NCBI RefSeq assembly: GCF_024125445.1
Contig: NZ_JAMXWM010000014.1
Span: forward strand, 1-64,000
Source: Sporolactobacillus shoreicorticis
Lineage (GTDB): Bacteria; Bacillota; Bacilli; Bacillales; Sporolactobacillaceae
DNA length: 64,000 nt
Direction of reading: 5' to 3'
The position numbers were made by a program, and so were the translations under genes. Under the pieces are notes generated by a model, which made no database searches, was not told where the DNA came from, and saw only the letters and a list, made by a program, of their open reading frames with translations. Positions 1-7,505 of this stretch are shown here, piece by piece. Each line of letters begins with the position of its first letter. Position 1 is the first letter of the stretch.

Positions 1-31
1 CGACTATCAAAACCGCTAACGCGATTCAATC

Positions 32-69
32 AAGTCCCAAGTAAAGTCAAATTACTTGGGACTTTTTCT
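32..69 (+). terminator. Rho-independent terminator of a gene left of the window
   Basis: An inverted repeat (AAGTCCCAAGTAA / TTACTTGGGACTT) with a short loop is followed by a T run. The T run is on the plus strand, so it should end a transcript entering from the left edge. The gene it belongs to lies outside the window. Confidence 0.8.
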
Positions 70-158
70 TGCTCATTTCACCGTGCCTCCACACAATGAC
101 ACTCGACTTCAACTTCTTCCCCTTTTGTCAGGCCGTACCAACTTTAGGAGGGCAGTTC

Positions 159-206
159 ATGTTTAGAAATCATCCGACAATGTCCTTTTTTATATGGTTA
201 GATTGA
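159..206 (+). CDS. Possible 15-residue peptide ORF
   Basis: A strong ribosome binding site (AGGAGGG at 146-152) sits 6 nt before an ATG that opens a 15-codon frame reading MFRNHPTMSFFIWLD before a stop. It is convergent with the oxidoreductase gene that follows on the minus strand. Nothing else supports it: no promoter is obvious and no family is recognised. It may equally be the remnant of a longer gene. Reported because the ribosome binding site is unusually good. Confidence 0.2.
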   Translation: MFRNHPTMSFFIWLD

Positions 207-209
207 TCG

Positions 210-1205
210 TTAATTAACTTTTACAACCATTCTTCCGACAGCCTTTCCATCCAGCAATTGTGGAAGCTTACTCGGAAGTTCAGAAAAGTTAATTTCTCTT
301 TTAATAAGATTAAGTTTCCGGCTGTCTTTAAATTCGTCCGCCATTCGGTTCCAAACTGTTTTTCTGAGGGACATCGGGCAATACACGGAATCAATGCCAA
401 GCAGATTTACACCACGAAGAATGAACGGAAAAACAGTAGTTGGGACCTTGCTGCCGCCAGTTAAGCCGCATGCAGCAACTGATCCGGAATAGTTGATTTT
501 GCTTAAAAGTGAGGCAAGTTGATTTCCGCCGACCGGGTCAACTGCTGCCGCAAATTGTGTTTTATCTAGAGCTTTAATTTTTCCATCGAAAACAGCAGTT
601 CTCGGTAAAACGGCAGTAGCACCAAGCTGTTTCAAAAAGGCTGTTTGCGAAAATTTTCCGGTACTTGCAACCACATCATAGCCTAGCTTTGCAAGCATAG
701 CTATAGCCGACGTCCCAACGCCACCGGTCGCTCCAGTGACTAGAATTTTTCCTTTTTCTGGTGTAATTCCATTTTGTTCGAGCTTGTTTATGGCAAGTGC
801 AGCCGTGAATCCGGCGGTACCGTAAATCATTGCTTCTTCTAATGTAAGTGCATCAGGCAGTGGTACAATCCAGTCGCCCGGAAGTGATGCATAGTCGCAG
901 AAACCTCCGAAATGACTGACACCGATACCGTAGCCGGTAGCAATGATTTTATCACCTTCTTTGAATCGCTTATCCGTAGATGAAACGACGATACCCGCCA
1001 AATCAATGCCCGGAATAAAGGGATATGATGCCACGATTTTTCCATCAGGAATGCACGCAAGCGCATCTTTATAATTGATACTGGAATAATGAACCTTAAC
1101 CACTACATCATCCTCAGGCAATTGACTCATGGTTATGTTTTTAATTGCGACCGAGAATTGTTCACTGGTTTTATTGACAACTAACGCCTGAATTGTTGAG
1201 TTCAT
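210..1205 (-). CDS. YhdH/YhfP-family quinone oxidoreductase-like MDR dehydrogenase (acrylyl-CoA reductase type)
   Basis: Zinc-free medium-chain dehydrogenase of the YhdH/AcuI type, whose members reduce acrylyl-CoA or related enoyl compounds with NADPH in the cytoplasm; the substrate here is not known. The N-terminal GroES-like domain contains the SSINYKDALA and PGIDLAGIV stretches typical of the family. The Rossmann half carries VTGATGGVGTSAIAMLAKLGY and ends in GRMVVKVN. An upstream ATG would add eight residues, but the ribosome binding site (GGAAGGTGGGA) lies just before the ATG at 1205, giving 331 residues, the usual length. It stands alone with a possible catabolite-response element upstream. 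Confidence 0.85.
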   Translation of the reverse strand: MNSTIQALVVNKTSEQFSVAIKNITMSQLPEDDVVVKVHYSSINYKDALACIPDGKIVASYPFIPGIDLAGIVVSSTDKRFKEGDKIIATGYGIGVSHFGGFCDYASLPGDWIVPLPDALTLEEAMIYGTAGFTAALAINKLEQNGITPEKGKILVTGATGGVGTSAIAMLAKLGYDVVASTGKFSQTAFLKQLGATAVLPRTAVFDGKIKALDKTQFAAAVDPVGGNQLASLLSKINYSGSVAACGLTGGSKVPTTVFPFILRGVNLLGIDSVYCPMSLRKTVWNRMADEFKDSRKLNLIKREINFSELPSKLPQLLDGKAVGRMVVKVN

Positions 1206-1235
1206 AGCAATCCCACCTTCCATCTCCATTGTAAA

Positions 1236-1249
1236 TGTAAACGGTTTAA
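1236..1249 (-). promoter_or_regulatory. Possible CcpA cre site
   Basis: TGTAAACGGTTTAA matches most positions of the cre consensus TGNAANCGNWNNCW and lies about 30 bp upstream of the oxidoreductase start. One conserved position (the late C) differs, so this is a weak call. Confidence 0.25.
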
Positions 1250-1317
1250 ATTGATATATAAATCAATGAATAGAAATAGAAAATGATATTAAGACTGGAC
1301 AGCATCGATATTCTATA

Positions 1318-1332
1318 TTAAAATAATTATAG
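1318..1332 (+). promoter_or_regulatory. PerR-like box upstream of dps
   Basis: TTAAAATAATTATAG matches 13 of 15 positions of the Bacillus PerR box TTATAATNATTATAA. It lies 36 bp before the dps start. PerR control of the dps homologue mrgA is established in B. subtilis, so peroxide induction of this gene is a reasonable inference. Confidence 0.6.
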
Positions 1333-1367
1333 ATAAGTAATTAATTCAATTAAAAGGAGAGATTTCT

Positions 1368-1853
1368 ATGGCCATTGCACGAGGCAAGACAACAAAAACC
1401 TTTTTAAACCAGCAAGTAGCAAATTTCGGATTGTTTTACACAAAGCTTCATCAACTACATTGGTATGTGAAGGGCCCGAGTTTCTTTACACTGCACATTA
1501 AGTTCGAAGAGCTGTATGATGAGGTAACTGCTATTCTTGATGAGGTAGCAGAACGACTGATTCAAATTGACGGCGAACCTTATTCGACACTGCAGGAATT
1601 TCTAGAGCATGCCACAATCAAGGAAAAGCCCTATACCAAACTATTGAGTGAAGATGAAATGGTACAGATTGCCATTGATGATTTGGTACAGCTGCGTGAT
1701 GAACTGGCAGAAGGCATTGTCTTGGCGGATCAGGAGGGCGATGCTGTAAGCAATGATCTGCTGATTGCGGTAAAGAACAAGATTGACAAAGATATTTGGT
1801 TCTATTCTTCATTTCTTGGAAAAGATCCGGTACCTCAGAACAACCCTAAATGA
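1368..1853 (+). CDS. dps: Dps-family ferritin-like DNA-protection protein
   Basis: A 161-residue four-helix ferritin-like protein of the Dps/MrgA family, which forms 12-mers that oxidise and store iron and shield DNA from peroxide. The signature segment around residues 25-65 (LHQLHWYVKGPSFFTLHIKFEELYDEV... continuing to DEVAERL) carries the His, Asp and Glu residues of the inter-subunit ferroxidase site. The start has an AAAAGGAGAG ribosome binding site. It is monocistronic: a PerR-like box lies upstream and a hairpin terminator directly follows. Confidence 0.93.
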   Translation: MAIARGKTTKTFLNQQVANFGLFYTKLHQLHWYVKGPSFFTLHIKFEELYDEVTAILDEVAERLIQIDGEPYSTLQEFLEHATIKEKPYTKLLSEDEMVQIAIDDLVQLRDELAEGIVLADQEGDAVSNDLLIAVKNKIDKDIWFYSSFLGKDPVPQNNPK

Positions 1854-1867
1854 GAATAGTTATATAA

Positions 1868-1902
1868 AAATGAAAATCGATATTTTTCGGTTTTCATTTT
1901 TT
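1868..1902 (+). terminator. Terminator after dps
   Basis: ATGAAAATCGA pairs with TCGGTTTTCAT (one G-U) around a short loop, followed by T-rich sequence. Confidence 0.75.
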
Positions 1903-1914
1903 GTATCCAAATTA

Positions 1915-1931
1915 TTAGCACCTAGTACTAA
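1915..1931 (+). promoter_or_regulatory. FapR operator upstream of fabH
   Basis: TTAGCACCTAGTACTAA is a 17-bp imperfect palindrome matching the FapR box (TTAGTACC-type half site and its inverse). It overlaps the expected -35 position of an extended -10 promoter (TGATATAAT, 1936-1944), so bound FapR would block RNA polymerase until malonyl-CoA releases it. FapR control of fabH genes is established in B. subtilis. Confidence 0.85.
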
Positions 1932-1977
1932 TAACTGATATAATATTAAAATCAGAAGTAAGGAGGGCGGACGGCGA

Positions 1978-2958
1978 TTGGAATCAAAAGCGATAATAAC
2001 GGCGATCGGAGCATATGTTCCGGAACATCGAATGACGAATCATGATTTAGAACAACTTGTCGATACATCAGATGAATGGATCGTAAGGCGGACAGGGATG
2101 AAAGAGCGAAGAATCGCTGCTCCTGAGGAATTTTCCAGTGATTTGGCTTGTGGTGCGGTTCGGGATCTTGTTGACCGTTGCAAGACAGATCTCACTGATG
2201 TGGATTTAGTGATTGTTTCGACAACGACGCCGGATTATGGGTTTCCAAATGTTTCTTCAAGAGTTCAAGCAGCCTTTCAACTCAAGCATGCAGGAGCAAT
2301 TGATTTGAGTGCAGCCTGCTCGGGATTTGAATATGCGTTACACGTAGCGAATGGACTTGTTTCAAGCGGATTGAATAAAAAAATACTGGTGATCGCAGCC
2401 GAAACAATGTCCAAGGTTACTGATTATACAGATCGAACAACCTGCGTGTTGCTCGGTGACGGAGCGGGTGCTGCCCTTGTGGAAGATACAGAAGCGAAGG
2501 GCGGTTTTCTCGGTTCATATATGGGTGCTGATGGAAGCCTTGGGAAGGCGCTTTATCGCACAGGCTTGTCGAATGTTATGGACGGTGAACCGCTGATTGA
2601 TACGCAAAAGATGGTTCAAAACGGACGGGAAGTATTTAAATGGGCAGTTAAAACGGTGACTTCAGGAATTTCGATATTGCTTGAAAACAGCGGGTTGCAG
2701 ATTCCAGAGATCGACTGGTTTATTCCGCACAGTGCAAATTTAAGGCTGATTGAAGCCATATTTGAACGATTGAACGTGCCGATGGACAAAGTGTTATATA
2801 GTCTGGAATATTATGGAAACACCTCTTCTGCTTCAATTGCTTTATCAATATCCGAGGCAGCCAAAGCAGGAAAAATTAAGAAAAATGATCGCTTGCTCTT
2901 ATATGGATTTGGCGGAGGGCTTTGCCACTGCGGTCAAATTATTGAATGGAAACTGTAA
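1978..2958 (+). CDS. fabH: Beta-ketoacyl-ACP synthase III (FabH)
   Basis: Condenses an acyl-CoA primer with malonyl-ACP to begin fatty-acid synthesis; Bacillus enzymes prefer branched primers. The thiolase-fold catalytic triad is visible: Cys114 in SAACSGFEYA, His251 in IPHSANLR and Asn281 in YGNTSSAS. The 326-residue length is normal. The start is TTG, set by the AAGGAGGG site at 1959-1966. It is a single gene between two terminators rather than joined to fabF, resembling the second FabH (FabHB) of B. subtilis. The FapR box just upstream ties it to malonyl-CoA-sensing lipid control. Confidence 0.95.
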   Translation: MESKAIITAIGAYVPEHRMTNHDLEQLVDTSDEWIVRRTGMKERRIAAPEEFSSDLACGAVRDLVDRCKTDLTDVDLVIVSTTTPDYGFPNVSSRVQAAFQLKHAGAIDLSAACSGFEYALHVANGLVSSGLNKKILVIAAETMSKVTDYTDRTTCVLLGDGAGAALVEDTEAKGGFLGSYMGADGSLGKALYRTGLSNVMDGEPLIDTQKMVQNGREVFKWAVKTVTSGISILLENSGLQIPEIDWFIPHSANLRLIEAIFERLNVPMDKVLYSLEYYGNTSSASIALSISEAAKAGKIKKNDRLLLYGFGGGLCHCGQIIEWKL

Positions 2959-2963
2959 ATACA

Positions 2964-3009
2964 ATAGATCAGGAAGAAAATGTCGTTGGTTTCTTCCTGA
3001 TCTATTTTT
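2964..3009. terminator. Bidirectional terminator between fabH and the Lrp gene
   Basis: A long perfect stem, ATAGATCAGGAAGAAA against its complement TTTCTTCCTGATCTAT, is flanked by A- and T-rich sequence. It can end both converging transcripts. Confidence 0.85.
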
Positions 3010-3018
3010 CTATATGAG

Positions 3019-3420
3019 TCAATGAAAATCAAGCTGCCTTATTGAACTGTTCACTTTATATCGGCCGAATCGTAAAAGCCGTGTGCAGAACTCGTCCAGC
3101 ATTTGCACTTCAGGAAAACAGGTCTTCAAAATATAGCAGCCGTCACCAGAAATCTTATGAGCTTCGATACAATGCGAATGTTCAGCGATCATCTTTTCAA
3201 ATCCGCCGTAATCGGCCGAAGACATATAAACGGTTATAAATTGAATCGAATCATGGCGCTGATCGATAGTAAAACGGCGAATGATACCTTGCTCGATCAT
3301 GTGCTGGACGCGAAGGCCTGTTGCTTGTCCGGTCATATGAATTTTATCGCCAATCTGTTTCCATGTGAGGCGGCTGTTTTTGGTTAATAAGCAAATGATC
3401 TTCCGGTCGATTTCATCCAT
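3019..3420 (-). CDS. Lrp/AsnC-family transcriptional regulator
   Basis: A 133-residue regulator with the classic layout. The N-terminal winged helix-turn-helix opens MDEIDRKIICLLTKNSR and continues WKQIGDKIHMTGQATGLRVQHM. The C-terminal alpha-beta ligand-binding half contains HKISGDGCYILK. An upstream ATG would add 16 residues, but the ribosome binding site (AAAGGAAA) precedes the ATG at 3420 and the family normally starts at this Met-Asp-x-x-Asp. It is transcribed divergently from a cysteine hydrolase, which it may control. The effector is unknown. Confidence 0.9.
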   Translation of the reverse strand: MDEIDRKIICLLTKNSRLTWKQIGDKIHMTGQATGLRVQHMIEQGIIRRFTIDQRHDSIQFITVYMSSADYGGFEKMIAEHSHCIEAHKISGDGCYILKTCFPEVQMLDEFCTRLLRFGRYKVNSSIRQLDFH

Positions 3421-3537
3421 CGTCGATTTCCTTTCATCTTGAAAAAATAAGGGAGTAATTCTGTTCATCAGCTACTGTAAAGCAATACTTCCATTCCTGT
3501 ACAATCACCTTATCAGATCTTTTGGAGGGTGACAAAC

Positions 3538-4089
3538 ATGAATGAAGCCTTACTTATTATTGATGTTCAGAACGATTACTTTGCGGGAGGCAAGATGCAG
3601 CTCGAAAAAACTGAAGCGGCACTTGGTGAAATCGAAAAAGTGCTCGATTATTTTCGCAAAGAAGAAAAGACGATCGTATTTATTCAACATATTGTGAAAA
3701 GCGCAAGCGCAGCATTTTTTGTTGAAAATACGTTCGGGGCAGAGATTCATTCTGCGCTCACGTCAAAAAATCACGGAAATGAATTCATTGTACAGAAGAA
3801 CTTTCCAAATAGTTTTCTTAAAACACGATTGCAAGAGGTGCTTACAAGTAAACAAATCGATTCGTTAGTGATCTGCGGCATGATGACTCATATGTGTGTG
3901 GATTCAACAACGCGGCAGGCGGCTGAACTTGGTTATCATTGCACACTGCTTGGTGATGCCTGTGCAACGAAAGATTTAGCACTAAAAGATAGCACCGTGC
4001 AGGCCGGTCAAGTACAGGCTTCTTTTCTCGCAGCTTTGCAAAGTTTTGCGACAGTAAACACAACGAATGACTTTCTACAAGAACAGTGA
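3538..4089 (+). CDS. Isochorismatase-family cysteine hydrolase
   Basis: A 183-residue alpha/beta hydrolase of the isochorismatase/nicotinamidase superfamily. The nucleophile Asp lies in ALLIIDVQNDYF and the catalytic Cys in VICGMMTHMCVDSTTRQA; a Lys (VQKNFPNSF) is at the expected middle position. The substrate cannot be told from sequence; nicotinamidase is possible given pncB elsewhere, but the metal site is not evident. The ATG at 3538 fits the TTGGAGG site better than an in-frame GTG nine bases earlier. It is divergent from an Lrp-type regulator. Confidence 0.85.
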   Translation: MNEALLIIDVQNDYFAGGKMQLEKTEAALGEIEKVLDYFRKEEKTIVFIQHIVKSASAAFFVENTFGAEIHSALTSKNHGNEFIVQKNFPNSFLKTRLQEVLTSKQIDSLVICGMMTHMCVDSTTRQAAELGYHCTLLGDACATKDLALKDSTVQAGQVQASFLAALQSFATVNTTNDFLQEQ

Positions 4090-4119
4090 AGTTTGTGATC
4101 ACCTGCACATGAATCATAC

Positions 4120-4589
4120 AAAAAACTAGATGTACTTGCCCCCGGCAATCCACAAGCACCGCTTCAGTGGATTACCGAGCGAGATGATCTAGCTTTATGG
4201 CTTCTGAAGCTGGCAGAGAAGGAGCGAACCGGTGTGTATCATGCGACCGTCCCGAAATTCTCATTGACATGGAGCAATTCCTTGAAGCATGTAAAGACAT
4301 TTTAAATTCGGTGCGTCATCATGGGCTTCAATTCTTAATGAACAGCACGTTGCCTATTGGTTGGGGATACCGTTTTGGGTTCCAAAAGAAGCTCATATGG
4401 ATGAATTTTTAGCTATAGATAATAGAAAAGCAATCAAAGGCATGGCTTAAATTTCGCTTCATTTAAAGAAATCAACCGAGGTGCTGCGGCATGGCTTGAG
4501 ACCCGCACAGCAAATTATAAATGGAGGCGAGATCGGACGCTAATCGTAAAAAGGAACTTTTGATGCTACATGGCAATAGGAATGAATAA
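4120..4589 (+). pseudogene. Decayed NAD-dependent epimerase/reductase, C-terminal part
   Basis: Conceptual translation gives pieces of one protein spread over several frames. First comes DVLAPGNPQAPLQWI...DLALWLLKLAE...TGVYHAT, then QFLEACKDIL in a shifted frame. Next is WASILNEQHVAYWLGIPFWV followed by KEAHMDEF in another, then EINRGAAAWLETRTANYKW, and finally KKELLMLHGNRNE before a stop. This matches the C-terminal half of extended short-chain (epimerase-like) oxidoreductases. The N-terminal Rossmann part is missing. At least three frameshifts make it non-functional. Confidence 0.75.
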
Positions 4590-4704
4590 TTTAAGAAGAT
4601 TGCGCTCATTAATTCAATGAAATAAAATGTCTTCGCAAAGTCGCGATTCATTGTATAATGAAGATTAAATCTGATCTCATTTCAAGAATTAAGGCGGTGT
4701 TCTG

Positions 4705-6327
4705 GTGAGCAAGTGGCAGACGAAAGAGGCATTGATTGAATTATTGAGTGAACTGGTTCATGTTCCGAGTGTTTCCGGTTCACAAGCTGAAAAAGAATTT
4801 CCCGAGCTGATTTTACATAAGTTATCTGAACTGAACTTTTTTCAAACACACCCAAAATACTTAAACCGAATCCCCACGGATGACGGACGCTCTTTTATCT
4901 CTGCCTTTGTTCGTGCACCCAAGCCTACTGCTAAAACGGCCATTCTTTTCAGCCATTTTGATGTTGTTGATGTGCAGGATTACGGACAATGGAAAGATTT
5001 TGCTTTTGATATTAAGAAATTGACCGATCTTTTTTATGCGGAGAAAGAGAGCCTTCCGCATAGGGTTCGTAATGATCTGAAGGCGGGCAGATGGCTGTTC
5101 GGCAGAGGGGCGATGGACATGAAGAGTGGGCTTGCGCTTCATATGTCGCTGATTGAAAATGCGTGTTCTGGTGAGTTCGACGGCAATCTTTTACTTATTT
5201 CTGTTCCGGATGAAGAAGTAAATTCGGTAGGTATGAGAGCAGCCGTTCCTCATTTGCTTGAGCTGAAGGAAAGATATGACTTGGACTATCGTGCGGCGTT
5301 AAATTCCGAGCCAATGTTTTCGCTCTACCCGGAAGATCGCACAAATTATATCTACACCGGTTCAATTGGCAAGATCATGCCTGGTTTCCTATGTTATGGA
5401 AAGGAGACGCATGTCGGTGAACCTTTTTCCGGCCTGAATGGCAACCTGATGGCCTCATTTGTAACGGAGGAACTTGAATTAAGCACGGAACTGTGTGATG
5501 AAGATGAAGGCAAGGTTGCGCCGCCGCCGTCGAACCTGATCCAAAAAGGGCTGAAAAATTCCTATTCGGTGCAGATTCCGCATCGATCGGTGACACTTTT
5601 CAATCTTTTTATTTTAGAGCGCTCCATTGACGAAATAACGGAACTGTTGCTTAAAAAAGCAGATCGTGCGGCAAAAAAAATCGAAGCGCTGTATCAAAAG
5701 CAGGCACGGCAATATGCCCAGTTTACCGGTTCCATTGCAGCAGAACGAAAAGTAAAAGTGCTTCCTTTTGAAAAATTGGTTTCCGAGGCACGAACTTTGT
5801 TGGGAGAAGCACAGGTCAATGAAGTGATTGATAGAGTGGTTGCGTGTGGCAAAAAAGATGATCGTGAAATATCCATTCAGATTGTGGATCAGCTGGCGAT
5901 TCGCTGCAAAACGCTGGCACCAATGATTGTACTGTTCTATGCACCGCCTTTTTACCCTGCGGTTCAATCACATCGCTGCCGGCTAATTCAAGAAACCGTT
6001 GAAAAAGTTCAGAATCGCGCTCGTGAAACCGATCACATTGAACTGACAGAACAACATTATTTCAGCGGTATTTCGGATTTAAGCTATATCGGTATACCGG
6101 TCAATCAGCCATCGATGAATCAGCTGATCCGCAATATGCCGGTATGGAATCGTGTCTATTCCATTCCATTTGAAGCGATGGAGCAGCTCTCCGTGCCTGT
6201 CTTGAATCTCGGACCAATTGGGCGTGATGCGCATCAATGGACTGAGCGCCTCGATGTGGATTTTGCTTTTGGTCCATTAAAAGATTTGTTAACACTCAGT
6301 GTTCATCAGCTTTTAAATGAAAATTAA
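4705..6327 (+). CDS. RocB-like M20-family metallopeptidase
   Basis: A 540-residue protein of the M20/M25/M40 zinc peptidase clan, closest in layout to Bacillus RocB, a protein of the arginine degradation gene group whose exact reaction is not firmly known. Metal and catalytic motifs appear in order: SHFDVVDVQDYG, GRGAMDMKSGLALH and PDEEVNSVGMRAA; a lid domain is inserted in the middle and the late His lies near RDAHQWTERLD. The start is GTG with an AAGGCGGTG site. A TATAAT lies at 4654-4659. It is a single gene with no other roc gene nearby. Confidence 0.85.
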   Translation: MSKWQTKEALIELLSELVHVPSVSGSQAEKEFPELILHKLSELNFFQTHPKYLNRIPTDDGRSFISAFVRAPKPTAKTAILFSHFDVVDVQDYGQWKDFAFDIKKLTDLFYAEKESLPHRVRNDLKAGRWLFGRGAMDMKSGLALHMSLIENACSGEFDGNLLLISVPDEEVNSVGMRAAVPHLLELKERYDLDYRAALNSEPMFSLYPEDRTNYIYTGSIGKIMPGFLCYGKETHVGEPFSGLNGNLMASFVTEELELSTELCDEDEGKVAPPPSNLIQKGLKNSYSVQIPHRSVTLFNLFILERSIDEITELLLKKADRAAKKIEALYQKQARQYAQFTGSIAAERKVKVLPFEKLVSEARTLLGEAQVNEVIDRVVACGKKDDREISIQIVDQLAIRCKTLAPMIVLFYAPPFYPAVQSHRCRLIQETVEKVQNRARETDHIELTEQHYFSGISDLSYIGIPVNQPSMNQLIRNMPVWNRVYSIPFEAMEQLSVPVLNLGPIGRDAHQWTERLDVDFAFGPLKDLLTLSVHQLLNEN

Positions 6328-6390
6328 ATCAGCTGACAAAATAAATCTATAGAAAATAGAAATAGAACAAATAGGATAAACAAAAGAAGG

Positions 6391-7269
6391 CTACCGTTGC
6401 AAATTAATATTGGTTAGTTCATGGATTTCTTGGACTAATGCATCGTGTAAAGAATTTAAGCCAAGTACCTTGCAGATGGAAAGTCCTTTATTTATATAAT
6501 TCAATCCTTCTTTTTCATTGTTCATATTGATCATGACCATACCTTTTCTTTCATAAGCAACAGCTAATCCTTCATATCTTCTAATTAATTTACATTCGTT
6601 AATAGTTTTCTCAGCATAGTCAAGTGCCTTTAAATATTTTTGATTTTTAATAAACAGAATAGTTATATTTAATAAATATGACGATTTTAAATCTGTATTT
6701 CGAATGATATACGAAAAACGATCAATTTCTTGTAGGGCTTTGGTAGCAATTGAAATAGCCGTTTCTAATGGAAAAAAGAAGAATATATTATTTATAAGTT
6801 TTAACTCGATAGAATACCAATTATCAAGCTTTGAAAGTCGATCCCATATTTTCTTAGCATAGGGCAAAGCGGAATCAAAACTTTTATCAAAATGTATTGA
6901 AATAAGTGCTTTACAAGCAGAACGGATATCGTCAACTACATTATCTGAATTGTTCAGCAGATATTGCTCGCATTTATCATTTAGTGATTGTATTTTACGA
7001 GTTTCTGTACTAAAGGATAATTGAAAAAAATCATGGATAATTTCATCTTTTCCGTTTAATTTGTATGAGTGCTGAATATATGTCAGCTCTTCGTATGTAA
7101 TGTCCAGCTTTTTTAAAATGTGCATGAACTTCCCGACCGTTGGCTGCATGTTGCAAGCTTCAATTTTTGCATAAGTAGCTCTTGACATTTCATTTCCAGC
7201 AACATATTTCTGTGTATAGCGTTTTGATTGACGAACCTTCTTTAACACTTCTCCCAATTGATAGGCCAT
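6391..7269 (-). CDS. Rgg/GadR/MutR-family peptide-responsive transcriptional regulator
   Basis: A 292-residue cytoplasmic regulator. An XRE-type helix-turn-helix spans about residues 5-62 (LGEVLKKVRQSKRYTQKYVA and MSRATYAKIEACNMQPTVGK). A helical-repeat C-terminal domain of the Rgg type follows, with the typical NWYSIELKLINNIFFFFP segment near residue 150 and TPR-like repeats after it. Rgg proteins bind short imported peptides and switch neighbouring genes. The start has an AGGAGGATG site. Upstream lie a perfect inverted repeat (7291-7319) and a divergent unit coding two tiny peptides; levansucrase follows. The original Rgg controls a glucosyltransferase in Streptococcus gordonii, so control of levan synthesis is plausible. 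Confidence 0.88.
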   Translation of the reverse strand: MAYQLGEVLKKVRQSKRYTQKYVAGNEMSRATYAKIEACNMQPTVGKFMHILKKLDITYEELTYIQHSYKLNGKDEIIHDFFQLSFSTETRKIQSLNDKCEQYLLNNSDNVVDDIRSACKALISIHFDKSFDSALPYAKKIWDRLSKLDNWYSIELKLINNIFFFFPLETAISIATKALQEIDRFSYIIRNTDLKSSYLLNITILFIKNQKYLKALDYAEKTINECKLIRRYEGLAVAYERKGMVMINMNNEKEGLNYINKGLSICKVLGLNSLHDALVQEIHELTNINLQR

Positions 7270-7290
7270 GAGAACATCCTCCTACATATG

Positions 7291-7319
7291 TGAGTATATT
7301 ATACATTTTAATATACTCA
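7291..7319. promoter_or_regulatory. Perfect 11+11 bp inverted repeat, likely Rgg operator
   Basis: TGAGTATATTA, a 7-nt spacer, then TAATATACTCA: a perfect dyad, 22 bp from the rgg start and 46 bp from the divergent leader-peptide start. The position between two divergent genes, the symmetry and the length fit a dimeric helix-turn-helix regulator. Binding by the adjacent Rgg protein is inference. Confidence 0.7.
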
Positions 7320-7364
7320 TGTCGAATCATGCTACTATTAATTCATCAAAGGAGGTGACGGGCT

Positions 7365-7409
7365 GTGTTTAGTCCTGATATTATTTGGGCCGTTAAACCA
7401 AGTCTGTGA
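7365..7409 (+). CDS. 14-residue leader peptide upstream of the putative pheromone gene
   Basis: A near-ideal Shine-Dalgarno, AAAGGAGGTGA (7348-7358), is placed 6 nt before a GTG that opens a 14-codon frame reading MFSPDIIWAVKPSL, ended by TGA at 7407-7409. The next codon in the same frame is the ATG of the 31-codon ORF, so the leader seems built for termination-reinitiation coupling. It could also itself be an active leaderless peptide. No family is recognised. Confidence 0.5.
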   Translation: MFSPDIIWAVKPSL

Positions 7410-7505
7410 ATGAAGCTATTGTTGATGCTCCCCTTAACGATAGCATACGTATTGTGGACTGCTGTGCAGTCTTCCAATGTTTCTCTAAAAGAACATTGGT
7501 GGTAG
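7410..7505 (+). CDS. Putative 31-residue peptide pheromone precursor with C-terminal Trp-Trp
   Basis: The ATG lies directly after the stop of the leader ORF, in the same frame. The product has a basic residue at position 2, a hydrophobic stretch over residues 3-19 (LLLMLPLTIAYVLWTAV) and a short polar tail QSSNVSLKEHWW ending at the stop. A signal-like N-terminus with a short C-terminal cassette is the design of precursors such as PapR, Phr and SHP, and a double Trp near the C-terminus recalls the WW motif of ComS-type pheromones. No good Shine-Dalgarno precedes this ATG, so expression would depend on translation of the leader. The ORF is densely folded into hairpins (7416-7443, 7457-7471, 7474-7499) and a terminator follows at once. 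Adjacent to a divergent Rgg gene. Function is inferred, not recognised by homology. Confidence 0.6.
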   Translation: MKLLLMLPLTIAYVLWTAVQSSNVSLKEHWW

